A stretch of DNA of 64,000 bases, taken from NCBI GenBank assembly GCA_030690315.1, contig JAUYGY010000036.1:232953-296952 (forward strand), in the 5' to 3' direction. Source of the stretch: Aequorivita sp. (lineage in GTDB: Bacteria; Bacteroidota; Bacteroidia; Flavobacteriales; Flavobacteriaceae). The translations under genes and the position numbers were made by a program. Each line of letters starts with the position of its first letter. The stretch's first letter is position 1. Below are positions 26,946 to 38,200 of the stretch, piece by piece. The notes below the pieces were generated by a model. The model was not told where the DNA came from. It saw nothing but the letters and a program-made list of their open reading frames with translations, and did not search any database.

Positions 26946-28268
26946 ATGAAAATCCCTTCCGTTTCTGCCTTCCGATTTTTGATTCATTCTACACAGATTC
27001 TCAAAAATCCGTTGCCGTTTCACCATAAAAACTTTGAAACCAAAGGCGATACATTTCGGTTGAAATTGGGTTTTGGCAATTCGGTTATTTTTTCCCGCGA
27101 TGCCGGTTTTGCACAATATGCACTTCAGAAAAACCACAGGAATTATACAAAATCACCCATTCAAACGCGAGATCTCGTTAAATATGTGGGTCGCGGACTT
27201 TTAACTTCCGAAGGGGAACTTTGGCAAAAGCAACGCAAACTTATTCAGCCTGCGTTCCATAAAAAACAATTGGTTAATTTGTTGGAAACTATTCAAAGTG
27301 CAATTAACGTTGAACTTCAAAAAATTGAAACTAATAAACCTCTAGACATCTTTCCTGTTTTTAACGATCTTGCTTTCCAAACGGTGGTGAAATCACTTTT
27401 CAGTAGCGCGGTTGATCAGAAGGAAATAAACAAACTCCAGCAAATCACGGAATCTGCACAACAAATGTTGGTGAAGGAATTGCGGCAGCCTTATTTGGGT
27501 TGGTGGTTTAATTTAAGCGGAAAAATTAAAAAGCATATCTCGGAAACTGATGAAGCCCGTGCAATATTGAAAAAACTCGTTAACGAAAGGCGAAATTCTG
27601 GAAAACGCGAAGACGATTTGCTCGATATGCTTTTGGAAGCAAGGTATGAAGATGGTAACGCGATGGAGGATAAACAATTGATTGATGAAATATTAATCCT
27701 CTTTACGGCCGGCCACGAAACAACATCAAACGCACTAACTTTTACCTGCGAATTATTGGCTCGAAACCCTGAAATTCAAGAAAAGCTCCATTCGGAAATA
27801 ATGGCTGCAAAAGAAAATTCAGAAACTTTGATGGACTTTATAAAAAACTGTCCGTTCACAAAAAATGTTATTGAGGAATCGCTTCGCCTGTACCCACCGG
27901 CATATTTTATTGACCGTGTGAATATTGAAGAAGATGAATTTAATGGCATGAAAATTCCTAAAAATTCAAGTTTGCTGTTTTCATTGTTGGAAATTCACAC
28001 CAATCCCAAATATTGGGACGAACCCAAAATGTTTAAACCCGAGCGTTTTTCCGAAGTAAATCCCAATCATTTTTCCGGGCAATATTTTCCTTTCGGCGCT
28101 GGCCCACGAATGTGCATTGGCAACAATTTCGCTATGTATGAAATGGTTTTGGCCGTTGCGGAAATTATGAGGAAATATAAAATTTCCGAAAAGAAAACAC
28201 CTATTGAAATCAAACCTTTAATTACCCTTAAACCTAAAAACGCTATATTGAAATTCAATTTAAGATAG
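26946..28268 (+). CDS. Cytochrome P450
   Basis: A 440-residue soluble P450 with all the hallmarks: I-helix [12 protein letters not shown] (~250), K-helix [12 protein letters not shown] (ExxR), PERF motif [10 protein letters not shown], and heme loop [14 protein letters not shown] with axial C390. There is no membrane anchor at the N-terminus. The [18 protein letters not shown]-helix and HYTKSP-like entry regions resemble bacterial CYP102/CYP4-like fatty-acid hydroxylases, so a lipid substrate is plausible but unproven. No ferredoxin or reductase gene is adjacent. The queG stop-start gap is short (TAG, then GTG about one base on), so both genes could be on one message. Confidence 0.94.
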   Translation: MKIPSVSAFRFLIHSTQILKNPLPFHHKNFETKGDTFRLKLGFGNSVIFSRDAGFAQYALQKNHRNYTKSPIQTRDLVKYVGRGLLTSEGELWQKQRKLIQPAFHKKQLVNLLETIQSAINVELQKIETNKPLDIFPVFNDLAFQTVVKSLFSSAVDQKEINKLQQITESAQQMLVKELRQPYLGWWFNLSGKIKKHISETDEARAILKKLVNERRNSGKREDDLLDMLLEARYEDGNAMEDKQLIDEILILFTAGHETTSNALTFTCELLARNPEIQEKLHSEIMAAKENSETLMDFIKNCPFTKNVIEESLRLYPPAYFIDRVNIEEDEFNGMKIPKNSSLLFSLLEIHTNPKYWDEPKMFKPERFSEVNPNHFSGQYFPFGAGPRMCIGNNFAMYEMVLAVAEIMRKYKISEKKTPIEIKPLITLKPKNAILKFNLR

Positions 28269-28269
28269 A

Positions 28270-29199
28270 TTGGTGATTCAAAATCCTTCAAAATATTCGC
28301 AATTAATAAAAGCCGAAGCCAAACGCCTTGGCTTCATTTCCTGTGGAATAAGCAAAGCTGAATTTCTGGAAGAAGAAGCGCCCAGATTGGAAAATTGGCT
28401 CAAAAAAAAGATGCACGGCGAAATGGCTTATATGGACAACCATTTCGACAAACGGCTTGACCCAACAAAACTGGTTCCGAGTTCCAAAAGCGTTATTTCG
28501 TTATTGTTAAATTATTTTCCTTCTGAAATACAAACTCCTCAAAACTATAAAATTTCAAAATATGCCTACGGTACCGATTATCATTTTGTAATTAAAGACA
28601 AACTGAAGCAATTAATGGATTTCATTTCCGAAGAAATTGGCGATGTCCACGGCCGTGCTTTTGTAGATTCTGCCCCAGTTTTGGATAAAGCTTGGGCTGC
28701 AAAAAGCGGGTTGGGCTGGATTGGCAAACACAGTAATTTACTTACGAAACAATTGGGCTCTTTTTATTTCATTGCTGAATTGATCGTTGATTTGGATTTG
28801 GATTATGACACTCCCGTAACGGACCATTGCGGCAGTTGCACCGCTTGTATTGACGCCTGCCCAACAAATGCAATTGTTGCAGATAAAGTGGTGGATGGAA
28901 GCAAATGTATTTCGTATTTTACGATTGAACTGAAAAACGAAATCCCCACTTCGCAAAAAGGAAACTTTGAAGATTGGATGTTCGGGTGCGATCTTTGCCA
29001 AGATGTGTGCCCGTGGAACCGTTTCAGCAAAAGCCACAACGAGCCGCTTTTCAACCCTAATCCCGAAATGCTTTCGATGACCAAAAAAGATTGGGAAGAA
29101 ATTACCGAAGAGGTTTTTCAAAAAATCTTCAAAAACAGCGCGGTGAAACGAACCAAATTTGCAGGCTTGAAACGCAACATAAACTTCCTTAAAGATTAA
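28270..29199 (+). CDS. queG: Epoxyqueuosine reductase QueG
   Basis: A 309-residue protein that starts with GTG at 28270 one base after the P450 stop. It carries the QueG core: [27 protein letters not shown] (cobalamin-binding/active region), then two [4Fe-4S] motifs, [12 protein letters not shown] and [11 protein letters not shown]. The enzyme reduces epoxyqueuosine to queuosine in tRNA with cobalamin. The C-terminal HEAT-like extension of longer QueG proteins is absent, as in many Bacteroidota. Other queuosine genes are not in this window. Confidence 0.94.
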   Translation: MVIQNPSKYSQLIKAEAKRLGFISCGISKAEFLEEEAPRLENWLKKKMHGEMAYMDNHFDKRLDPTKLVPSSKSVISLLLNYFPSEIQTPQNYKISKYAYGTDYHFVIKDKLKQLMDFISEEIGDVHGRAFVDSAPVLDKAWAAKSGLGWIGKHSNLLTKQLGSFYFIAELIVDLDLDYDTPVTDHCGSCTACIDACPTNAIVADKVVDGSKCISYFTIELKNEIPTSQKGNFEDWMFGCDLCQDVCPWNRFSKSHNEPLFNPNPEMLSMTKKDWEEITEEVFQKIFKNSAVKRTKFAGLKRNINFLKD

Positions 29200-29208
29200 C
29201 CATTAAAA

Positions 29209-29239
29209 TTGTTTCCTTTCGGGTAACAGAGTAACTTTG
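29209..29239 (+). promoter_or_regulatory. Promoter of the malic enzyme gene
   Basis: TTG at 29209-29211 is followed after 20 bp by TAACTTTG at 29232-29239, an exact TTG-N20-TAnnTTTG arrangement. Predicted transcription starts about 15 nt before the ATG at 29261. This is one of the best promoter matches in the window. Confidence 0.65.
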
Positions 29240-29260
29240 TAAATTACAAAATTGAATCTT

Positions 29261-31543
29261 ATGAGCAAACAAAGCCAACGTCGCGAGGCCTTACTATATC
29301 ACGCAAAACCAAAACCCGGAAAAATTCAGGTAGTTCCCACAAAAAGTTATTCCACACAGCGGGATCTTTCATTGGCGTATTCGCCTGGAGTAGCCGAACC
29401 TTGTTTGGAGATAGATAAAAATGTTGAAAATGTATATAAATACACAAATAAAGGTAATCTTGTTGGGGTAATTTCAAACGGAACGGCTGTTTTGGGATTG
29501 GGAAATATTGGCCCCGAGGCCTCCAAGCCAGTAATGGAGGGCAAAGCATTGCTTTTTAAAATTTTTGCAGATATTGATGTTTTTGATATTGAAGTAAACA
29601 CTGAAAATATTGATGAGTTTGTTTCAACCGTAAAAAACATAGCCCCAACATTCGGCGGAATAAATCTTGAAGACATTAAAGCGCCCGAGGCTTTTGAAAT
29701 TGAAAGAAGGCTAAAGGAAGAATTGAATATTCCCGTGATGCATGACGATCAGCACGGAACGGCAATTATTTCTGCCGCCGCGTTTTTAAATGCCTTGGAA
29801 ATTTCAGGGAAAAAGATTGAAGATGTTTCCATAGTAATTAGTGGTGCCGGAGCAGCTGCAGTTTCCTGTACCCGTCTATACAAAGCCTTTGGTGCTAAGC
29901 CTGAAAATATTGTGATGCTGGACAGCAAGGGCGTTATCAGAAAAGACCGTGATAATCTTTCCGAGGAAAAAGCAGAATTCGCTACCAATAGAAAAATAGA
30001 CACCTTGGACGAAGCGATGAAAGACGCCGATGTTTTTTTAGGACTTTCAGTGAAAAATATTGTGACGCCCGAAATGCTTTTAAGCATGGCGCCAAACCCA
30101 ATCGTTTTCGCAATGGCGAATCCCGATCCGGAAATTGAGTATGATTTGGCAGTGAAAACCCGAAAGGATATTATTATGGCTACAGGCCGAAGCGATCATC
30201 CAAATCAAGTGAACAATGTGCTAGGTTTTCCGTATATTTTTCGTGGAGCGCTGGATGTTCGCGCAACAAAAATTAACGAAGCCATGAAAATGGCTGCCGT
30301 AAAAGCCTTGGCCGAATTGGCGAAAGAACCTGTGCCAGAACAAGTGAATATAGCCTATGGCGAAACCAAACTTACTTTTGGAAAAGACTACATTATTCCG
30401 AAGCCTTTTGATCCGCGATTGATTGCCACAGTTCCACCAGCCGTGGCGAAAGCAGCAATGGAAAGTGGCGTGGCAACTACAGAAATTACCGATTGGGAAC
30501 AATATCAGGATGAACTTTATGAGCGAATGGGCGGCGACAATAAAATTGTACGCCTATTGATAAATCGCGCAAAATTAAACCCCAAACGCATCGTTTTTGC
30601 GGAAGCGGACCATTTGGATGTCTTGAAAGCGGCACAAATTGTTTACGAAGAAGGCATTGGCACCCCAGTTTTATTGGGTAGAAAGGAAGTTATTCTGGAA
30701 CTAATGGGACAAATTGATTTTGATGCCGACCTTGAAATTATCGATCCTAAAAGTGATGAACATTCCGATAAACTTCAGCACTACGCCCAAAAACTTTGGG
30801 AAAAACGCAGACGAAGCGGCATTTCACTTTACACAGCCGAAAAACTGATAAGGGAACGCAATTACTTTGCAGGGATGATGCTGAGTGAAGGCGATGTGGA
30901 TTGTATGATTTCTGGCTATGCCCGTTCCTATCCTTCGGTAGTGGTTCCAGTTTTTGAAACCGTTGGTAGGTTTGAGGGCGTTACCAAAGTGGCTACCACT
31001 AACTTGATGCTTACCAAAAGAGGTCCTTTGTTTTTTTCAGACACTTCCATAAATATTGATCCAACGGCAAAAGAGCTTGCGAAGATTGCACAAATGACGA
31101 ATTATACCATGAAAATGTTCGGCTTGCAGCCCGTAATTGCGATGATTTCATACGCTAACTTTGGTTCTTCCAAAGATCCGCACGCAACAAAAGTTCGTGA
31201 GGCGGTGGATTTGCTTCACAAAAGCAATCCAGATATGATTGTGGATGGTGAACTGCAAGCTGATTTTGCTCTAAATCCTGAAATGCTTCAGAAGAAATTT
31301 CCCTTTTCAAAATTGGCGGGTAAAAAGGTGAATGCCCTTATTTTCCCAAACCTCGATTCGGCAAACAGCAATTACAAATTGTTGAAAGAATTGAATGGAG
31401 TTGAGTCCATCGGCCCCATCATGTTGGGAATGCGCAAACCTGTTCACATTTTACAACTTGGCGCCAGCGTGGAAGAAATGGTGAATATGAGTGCCGTGGC
31501 GGTTGTAGATGCGCAGCAGAAAGAGAAGCGGGTGCGGGAATAG
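29261..31543 (+). CDS. maeB: NADP-dependent malic enzyme with phosphotransacetylase-like C-terminal domain
   Basis: A 760-residue protein from the ATG at 29261 (MSKQSQRREALLYH). The malic enzyme half (~1-430) has DLSLAYSPGVAEPC, NGTAVLGLGNIGPEASKPVMEG, the metal/active site VMHDDQHGTAIISAAAFLNAL and the NADP fold VVISGAGAAAVSC. The C-terminal half (~430-760) is phosphate acetyltransferase-like (KRIVFAEADHLDVLKAAQ, VDGELQADFAL) and in MaeB-type enzymes is regulatory, binding acetyl-CoA. It converts malate to pyruvate with NADPH formation. It has its own promoter and no terminator was seen before ruvA. Confidence 0.95.
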   Translation: MSKQSQRREALLYHAKPKPGKIQVVPTKSYSTQRDLSLAYSPGVAEPCLEIDKNVENVYKYTNKGNLVGVISNGTAVLGLGNIGPEASKPVMEGKALLFKIFADIDVFDIEVNTENIDEFVSTVKNIAPTFGGINLEDIKAPEAFEIERRLKEELNIPVMHDDQHGTAIISAAAFLNALEISGKKIEDVSIVISGAGAAAVSCTRLYKAFGAKPENIVMLDSKGVIRKDRDNLSEEKAEFATNRKIDTLDEAMKDADVFLGLSVKNIVTPEMLLSMAPNPIVFAMANPDPEIEYDLAVKTRKDIIMATGRSDHPNQVNNVLGFPYIFRGALDVRATKINEAMKMAAVKALAELAKEPVPEQVNIAYGETKLTFGKDYIIPKPFDPRLIATVPPAVAKAAMESGVATTEITDWEQYQDELYERMGGDNKIVRLLINRAKLNPKRIVFAEADHLDVLKAAQIVYEEGIGTPVLLGRKEVILELMGQIDFDADLEIIDPKSDEHSDKLQHYAQKLWEKRRRSGISLYTAEKLIRERNYFAGMMLSEGDVDCMISGYARSYPSVVVPVFETVGRFEGVTKVATTNLMLTKRGPLFFSDTSINIDPTAKELAKIAQMTNYTMKMFGLQPVIAMISYANFGSSKDPHATKVREAVDLLHKSNPDMIVDGELQADFALNPEMLQKKFPFSKLAGKKVNALIFPNLDSANSNYKLLKELNGVESIGPIMLGMRKPVHILQLGASVEEMVNMSAVAVVDAQQKEKRVRE

Positions 31544-31616
31544 GGAACCAAGTAAAAGCGTAGTTTTTCACCAACATTTTCACAAAAACCCCAATGGCAG
31601 TTGTAAATAATTATAC

Positions 31617-31624
31617 TATATTTG
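31617..31624 (+). promoter_or_regulatory. Putative -7 box for ruvA-sprA
   Basis: TATATTTG matches the consensus and lies 24 bp before the ruvA ATG. A TTG at 31601 is only 13 bp upstream, too close for a normal -33 element, so only the -7 box is supported. Confidence 0.45.
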
Positions 31625-31647
31625 ACCCTTTAAGTTTTCGTTAACAT

Positions 31648-32229
31648 ATGATAACCCATATACAGGGCAGGTTGGTTGAAAAAAACCCGACAGATGTAGT
31701 GATAGATTGCAATGGAGTAGGGTACTTTATCAATATTTCATTGCACACATTTTCCGAACTCCCCTCCAGTGAAAATGTTAAACTGTTCACCCATTTACTT
31801 GTTCGGGAAGATGCCCATATTCTGTACGGTTTTTCCAGTGTTGCGGAACGTGAAATATTTAGATTGTTGATTAGCGTTTCCGGAGTGGGAGCAAGCATTG
31901 CAAGAACGATGCTATCATCCTTGGCACCAGAGCAAGTTTTGGATGCCATTTCACAAAACGATATACCAACAATCCAATCAGTAAAAGGAATAGGTGCCAA
32001 GACCGCCCAACGTGTGGTTTTGGATTTAAAAGATAAGATTTTAAAAGTGTACGGTTTGTCGTCTATTTCTGCCGGAGCAAGCAATACGAACAAAAATGAA
32101 GCGTTATCTGCTTTGGAGACGCTGGGCTTTGTTCGCAAACAGTCTGATAAAGTGGTAGATGCCATTGTGAAGGAAAACCCGCAGGCTTCCGTAGAAATGA
32201 TTATTAAACAAGCTTTAAAAAATTTGTAA
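31648..32229 (+). CDS. ruvA: Holliday junction branch migration protein RuvA
   Basis: A 193-residue protein with the RuvA layout. The N-terminal OB-fold (MITHIQGRLVEKNPTDVVID) is followed by two HhH motifs (FRLLISVSGVGASIARTML and IQSVKGIGAKTAQRVVLDLKD) and a C-terminal domain III (EALSALETLGFVRKQSDKVV) that contacts RuvB. It tetramerises on Holliday junctions. It lies 3 bp before sprA, an unusual partnership of a recombination gene with a secretion gene that I recall as conserved in Flavobacteriaceae. Confidence 0.97.
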   Translation: MITHIQGRLVEKNPTDVVIDCNGVGYFINISLHTFSELPSSENVKLFTHLLVREDAHILYGFSSVAEREIFRLLISVSGVGASIARTMLSSLAPEQVLDAISQNDIPTIQSVKGIGAKTAQRVVLDLKDKILKVYGLSSISAGASNTNKNEALSALETLGFVRKQSDKVVDAIVKENPQASVEMIIKQALKNL

Positions 32230-32232
32230 AAT

Positions 32233-35200
32233 TTGGAGGCAAAAAATTACGTTTACAAGGATGGCTTTTTCAAGCTTTTAGCAATAGTAAGTATTATTTT
32301 GGTCAGCAATGCATCGTTGGCTCAGGATACCACTGCCGTAGGAAGCGAAATGGGACAGATGGATTTACCAACGCCCGCCAGTATTCAGGATTTATATACT
32401 TACGATCCCATAACCGATAGGTACATTTATACCCAAACTTTGGGTAGTTTTAACATTACGTACCCTATCATCCTTACGCCGCAAGAATATCAGCAATTGG
32501 TTCAAGAGGAACAGATGCGGTCCTATTTCAAGGAAAAAATTGATGCTGCCGACGGTAGAAAAGAAGGTTCGGAAGAACAACAGAAAAACTTACTGCCCAC
32601 TTTTTATGTGAATTCAAGCTTCTTCGAATCCATTTTTGGTGGAACTAGTATCGAAGTTATTCCGCAAGGTTCTGTTGAAATGGATTTAGGTTTATTGTAC
32701 ACAAAACAAGACAACCCCCAATATTCCCCTCGAAACCGAAGCAATTTCTCTTTTGATTTTGACCAACGTATAAGCTTGAGCCTTTTGGCAAAAGTGGGAA
32801 CCAGACTTCAGGTTACTGCAAACTACGATACCGAAAGCACCTTCGATTTTCAAAACCAAATAAAGTTGGAATACACTCCAACGGAAGACGACATCATCCA
32901 AAAAATTGAAGTGGGTAACGTGAGTATGCCTTTAAACAGTTCGCTTATTCAAGGGGCGCAGAGTCTTTTCGGTGTAAAAACACAGCTTCAGTTTGGAAAA
33001 ACTACAATCACCGGAGTTTTCTCTGAGCAAAAATCCGAAACCCGCACCGTTGCTGCCGAAGGTGGCGCAACAATTACCGATTTTGAACTTTTCGCTTTAG
33101 ATTATGACGAGAACCGTCACTTCTTCTTGGCGCATTATTTTAGGGATAATTACGATCGTTCTTTACAACAATATCCTTTCATAAACAGCAACGTGCAAGT
33201 TACCCGAATGGAAGTTTGGATAACCAACCGCACCAGCCGTACCGAAAACGTTCGGAATATTGTGGCTTTGCAGGATATTGGGGAATCCGATCCTTTAAAT
33301 GTTGGATTAAATGTACCGCCGGGAGGTTTTATAAATTCCAGCAGAAACGCGTATCCTGATAACGGAAACAACGATTTTAACCCCTTCGGGATAGACCGCG
33401 CAGGAGTGCAGACCATCCTTAATCCGGCAATTCGCGATGTGGCAACCGTACGTCAAGGTTTTACGGGAGTACAGGTTAGTGAAGGTGTAGATTATGTAAC
33501 CTTGGAAAATGCGAGAAGATTGGATGCCGGTGAATATTCCCTTAACTCACAATTGGGTTACATCTCGTTAAACCAAAAATTGAACAATGATGAAGTTTTA
33601 GCGGTATCCTATCAATTTACCGTAAACGGAAAAGTATATCAAGTGGGGGAATTCTCTAATGACGGGATTGAAGCAAATGGCGGAGATATACCGGGCGGTG
33701 GAACCAATCCTCCGGGAGAAGAAGGTGGCCTTGCCCAAAACCTTGTAGTAAAACTTTTGAAGAGCAGCATTACAAGTGTAAACGAACCAATCTGGGATTT
33801 GATGATGAAAAACATCTACCCAATTGGAGCATACCAACTCGAAAAAGACGACTTCAAACTTAATATTTTCTACACAGATCCTTCGCCCTTAAACTATATT
33901 CAGGAAGCACAGGCAACCGTTGGCCATCCTGCGGCAGAGCTGCCCGATGATGTTAAGGATCAAATTCTGTTGAAAGTTTTCAATCTAGATAGACTGAATT
34001 TTAATAACGACCCACAACAGGGAGGCGATGGTTTCTTTGATTTTCTTCAAGGAGTAACCGTTGATGCACAAAATGGCCGAATTATTTTCACAACCGTTGA
34101 ACCTTTCGGAAAGCATTTGTTTGACAAATTGAACGTCCCCACTGCGCCTGCAACCTATAGCATGCCAGATACCTATAACGCAAACCAGGATAAATACGTT
34201 TTTAGAACGCTATACTCCGGAACAAAAACACAGGCCGAACAACAAGAGAGCGAGAAAAATAAATTTCAGTTAAAGGGAAGCTACAAATCTACAGGTGCCG
34301 ATGGTATTCCAATTGGTGCCTTCAACATTCCCCAAGGATCGGTTACGGTAACTGCCGGAGGAAGAACGTTGGTTGAAGGAGTGGATTATACAGTAAACTA
34401 TCAATTGGGGAGGGTGCAAATCTTGGATCCTTCATTGTTGAACAGCAACATTCCAATTTCGGTAAGTACTGAAAACAATTCACTTTTTGGGCAGCAGAGC
34501 AAGCGTTTTACAGGTTTGAATGTGGAGCATAAATTCAGCGATAAATTTTTAGTAGGTGCAACCTATTTAAATCTGAACGAACGCCCATTAACCCAAAAAT
34601 CCTCGTATGGGGTTGAGCCTATTAATAATACTATTTTCGGGATAAATTTAAATTATTCAACCGAAGTTCCTTTCCTAACGCGTTTGGTAAACCATTTGCC
34701 AAACATTGATACCGATGTGGAATCCAACGTTTCCTTGCGCGGGGAATTTGCATATTTAAAACCAGGCGCTCCTAAAGTTTCAGATTTCAATGGGAAAACA
34801 ACTTCTTATGTTGACGATTTTGAATCTTCACAAACGGGAAATGATATAAGCACCCCGTCAAGTTGGTCTTTATCCAGCGCGCCAATTGGGTATGGCGGCC
34901 AGTTGCAAAACGATGATTTGGCGTACAATTATAAACGAGCAAAATTGGCTTGGTACACGATAGACCCTATTTTCTACAGTAGCCAACGGCCAGATGGTAT
35001 AAATGATGAAGATCTTTCTTCGCCATTTACCCGCCGTGTTTTTAGGGATGAAATTTTCCCACAACAAGATATTATTCAAGGGCAAACACAGGCTTTATTT
35101 ACTTTAGATTTAGCTTATTATCCATCAACGCGTGGGGAATACAACTATAACCCCGCAGCCACAAGTGGAACCCTCCCAACCCCTGAAGATAATTTCGGAG

Positions 35201-38200
35201 GGATTATGAGACAGCTTACCACCACAGATTTTGAAAAATCGAATGTGGAATACATACAGTTTTGGGTAATGGACCCTTTTATTTACGAAGAAAACAATGG
35301 AAATCCTGGTGGGGAACTAAATTTTAATTTGGGAAGTGTTTCAGAAGATGTTTTGAAAGACGGAAGAAAGCAATATGAAAATGGTTTGCCAAAAGATGGA
35401 GGTAATGCAAACGTCCTCGAAACCAATTGGGGTAAAGTGCCAAGTAACCAATCTTTGGTTTACACTTTTGATTCTGAAGGGCAAGAACGAATTAATCAAG
35501 ATGCTGGGTTTGACGGCTTGAACAATGCAGAAGAAATAGCCAAATACGGAGGAGCTTTTGGTGATGACCCTGCAAATGATGATTACCAATACTTTTTACA
35601 GGCAGAAGGAAACATTTTAGACCGTTACCTTAAATACAACGGAACCCAAGGCAATTCGCCTGTTGAAGTTACAAATACAAATCGCGGTAGCACTGCCCAG
35701 CCCGATGTGGAAGATATAAATCGTGACAACACGATGAATACAATAGAGAGTTATTTTGAATATAACGTTCCAATGTTCCCGGGGATGAACAGAGAGAACA
35801 ATACTTATATTTCAGATATTAAAGACCTTGAGGTTACTACCCAAGACAATAACGTAATACCGGTTAGATGGGTTCAGTTTAAAATTCCAATTAGCAAGCC
35901 AGATAAGGCTGAAGGTGGAATTTCCGATTACAGATCCATTCGTTTTATGCGAATGTTCCTTTCAAAATTTACTGAAAACACCGTATTGCGTTTCGGAACC
36001 ATGGAATTGATTCGGGGCGATTACAGAAGGTTTGAGCAAACTCTGGATGACGTAACTTTTGAAGATCCTGCGAACGATGATACCCTGTTTGAAGTTCAAA
36101 CCGTTAGTATCGAAGAAAACGAAACCCGTGAACCAATTCCGTATGTATTGCCTCCGGGATTAGTGCGTGAGGAGTTGAACAACAACAATAACATTATCCG
36201 CGAAAACGAGCAATCACTTTCTATGCGCGTTTGCGGTTTGGAACCAAATGATGGGCGTTCAGTCTATAAAAATTTCAATGTGGACATGCGCCAATATAAA
36301 AATTTGGAAATGTTTATCCATGCGGAATCAATTATAAATGACACCAACCCAACAGGTCTTTCTGATGGGCAATTGGTAGCGTTTATGCGATTGGGGAATG
36401 ACCTTACCAATAACTATTATGAAGTTCAAATTCCATTAAGCCCAACAAACTTTGGTGCGCGAAGTGCTGAAGAAATTTGGCCAGAGGCAAACAGATTGAA
36501 CCTTCCGCTGGAATTATTGCAGGAAGTAAAAACAAAAACTTTGGAGTTTTATAGAAATAATCCAAATGCTGATCCAACACAAGTGAAATTTTATCAACAG
36601 GACGAACTTGATGGTACCATTCCCACAAGCCAAAATCCGTTGAAAATAGGAATTAAAGGAAACCCAAGTTTCGGTAACGTTCGAACCATCATGTTGGGTG
36701 TTCGAAACAGTACAAATGACGAGTTGTGCGGAGAAGTTTGGTTTAACGAACTTAGAATGTCTGAGCTTAAAAACCAAGGCGGTTGGGCAGCAGTTGTAAG
36801 TATGGATGCCAACGTTGCAGATTTTGCTACAGTTAGCGCTAGCGGACGAAGAAGTACTGTTGGGTTCGGATCCATAGAGCAAGGCCCAAACCAAAGAAGC
36901 CGTGAAGATGTTCAAGAGTATGATGTGGTTACAAATGTTAACCTTGGGCAATTAATGCCAAAGAAATGGGGAATTCAACTCCCATTTAATTATGGCCGTT
37001 CCGAAAAACTCATAACTCCGCAGTACGATCCAGAATTTCAGGATATTGAATTGGATTCAAGATTGGACAATACAGAAAGTGAAGCCGAAAAAGACAGAAT
37101 TAAGGAACAGGCTGTAGATTATACAAAACTGCAAAGTGTAAATTTTATTGGTGTTAGAAAAGAACGCACGGGTGAAAGTAAGCCGAGATTTTATGATGTG
37201 GAAAACTTAACAGGTTCATTTTCGTATAACCAAACAGACCATCACGATTTTGAAGTTGAGGATGCACTGGAGCAAAATGTTCGCGCTGGGGCAACATACA
37301 ACTATAACTTTACGGCAAAACCTGTGGAACCATTCAAAAAGAATGATTCTTTATTTACAGGAAAATACTGGCAGTTCCTTAAAGATTTCAACTTTAACTA
37401 TTTGCCGACAAACATTTCCGTAAGTTCAAATATTACCCGTCAATACAACGAACAAAAATTCAGGGAAATTGATTTACTTCAGAACAATATTGGGCTTCCA
37501 AAATTATACCAACGCAACTTCCTTTTTGATTGGCAATATACCATCAATCATAACTTAACAAAATCATTGCGTTTCAATTTCACCTCTTCCAATAATATGA
37601 TTGTAAACAATTATTTGGACGACGATGGTTTCGTAAACAATGAAATTGGCGTTTGGGATGGTTTCTTTGATGTGGGAGATCCAAATCAGCATTTCCAATC
37701 CTTGCAGGTTAATTATGATTTGCCTTTCAGCAAATTCCCATTCCTGAAATTTATAAGAGCTACCTATTCTTACACCGGCGATTATCAATGGCAGAAGAGC
37801 AGTGACCTTTTCAATGATATTCCAATTCAGCTGAGTGATGGTACTACAAATACGTATAATTTGGGGAATTCCATTCAAAACGCGAGCACGCACCAAATTA
37901 ATTCAAGCATAGATATGAACGGTTTTTACCGTTATGTTGGTCTTACTAAAATTAAGAATAGCAAAACTAGAAAATCTGCTGGAGGCGAAGGTGATGGCAA
38001 GGGTGGTGAAAATGAAACAGGTAAGGAAGGAAAAGCTGGAAGAGAAGAAAAACTGAATGAAGAGAAAAACAACGCGCTTTCCAATCCAAGCTCCGGCGCA
38101 CCAAACGTTCTTGGTGGTGGCCCGGGAACTCAAGGGGGAGGATTGAATACAGGCGATAAAGCATTAAACACTGCAATTGGTTTTGCAACGATGCTTAAAA

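Noticed and set aside
36514..36951. A 145-codon open frame on the - strand inside sprA
   Set aside because: It overlaps the conserved barrel coding of sprA entirely, has no signal or domain pattern and no promoter; a chance frame.
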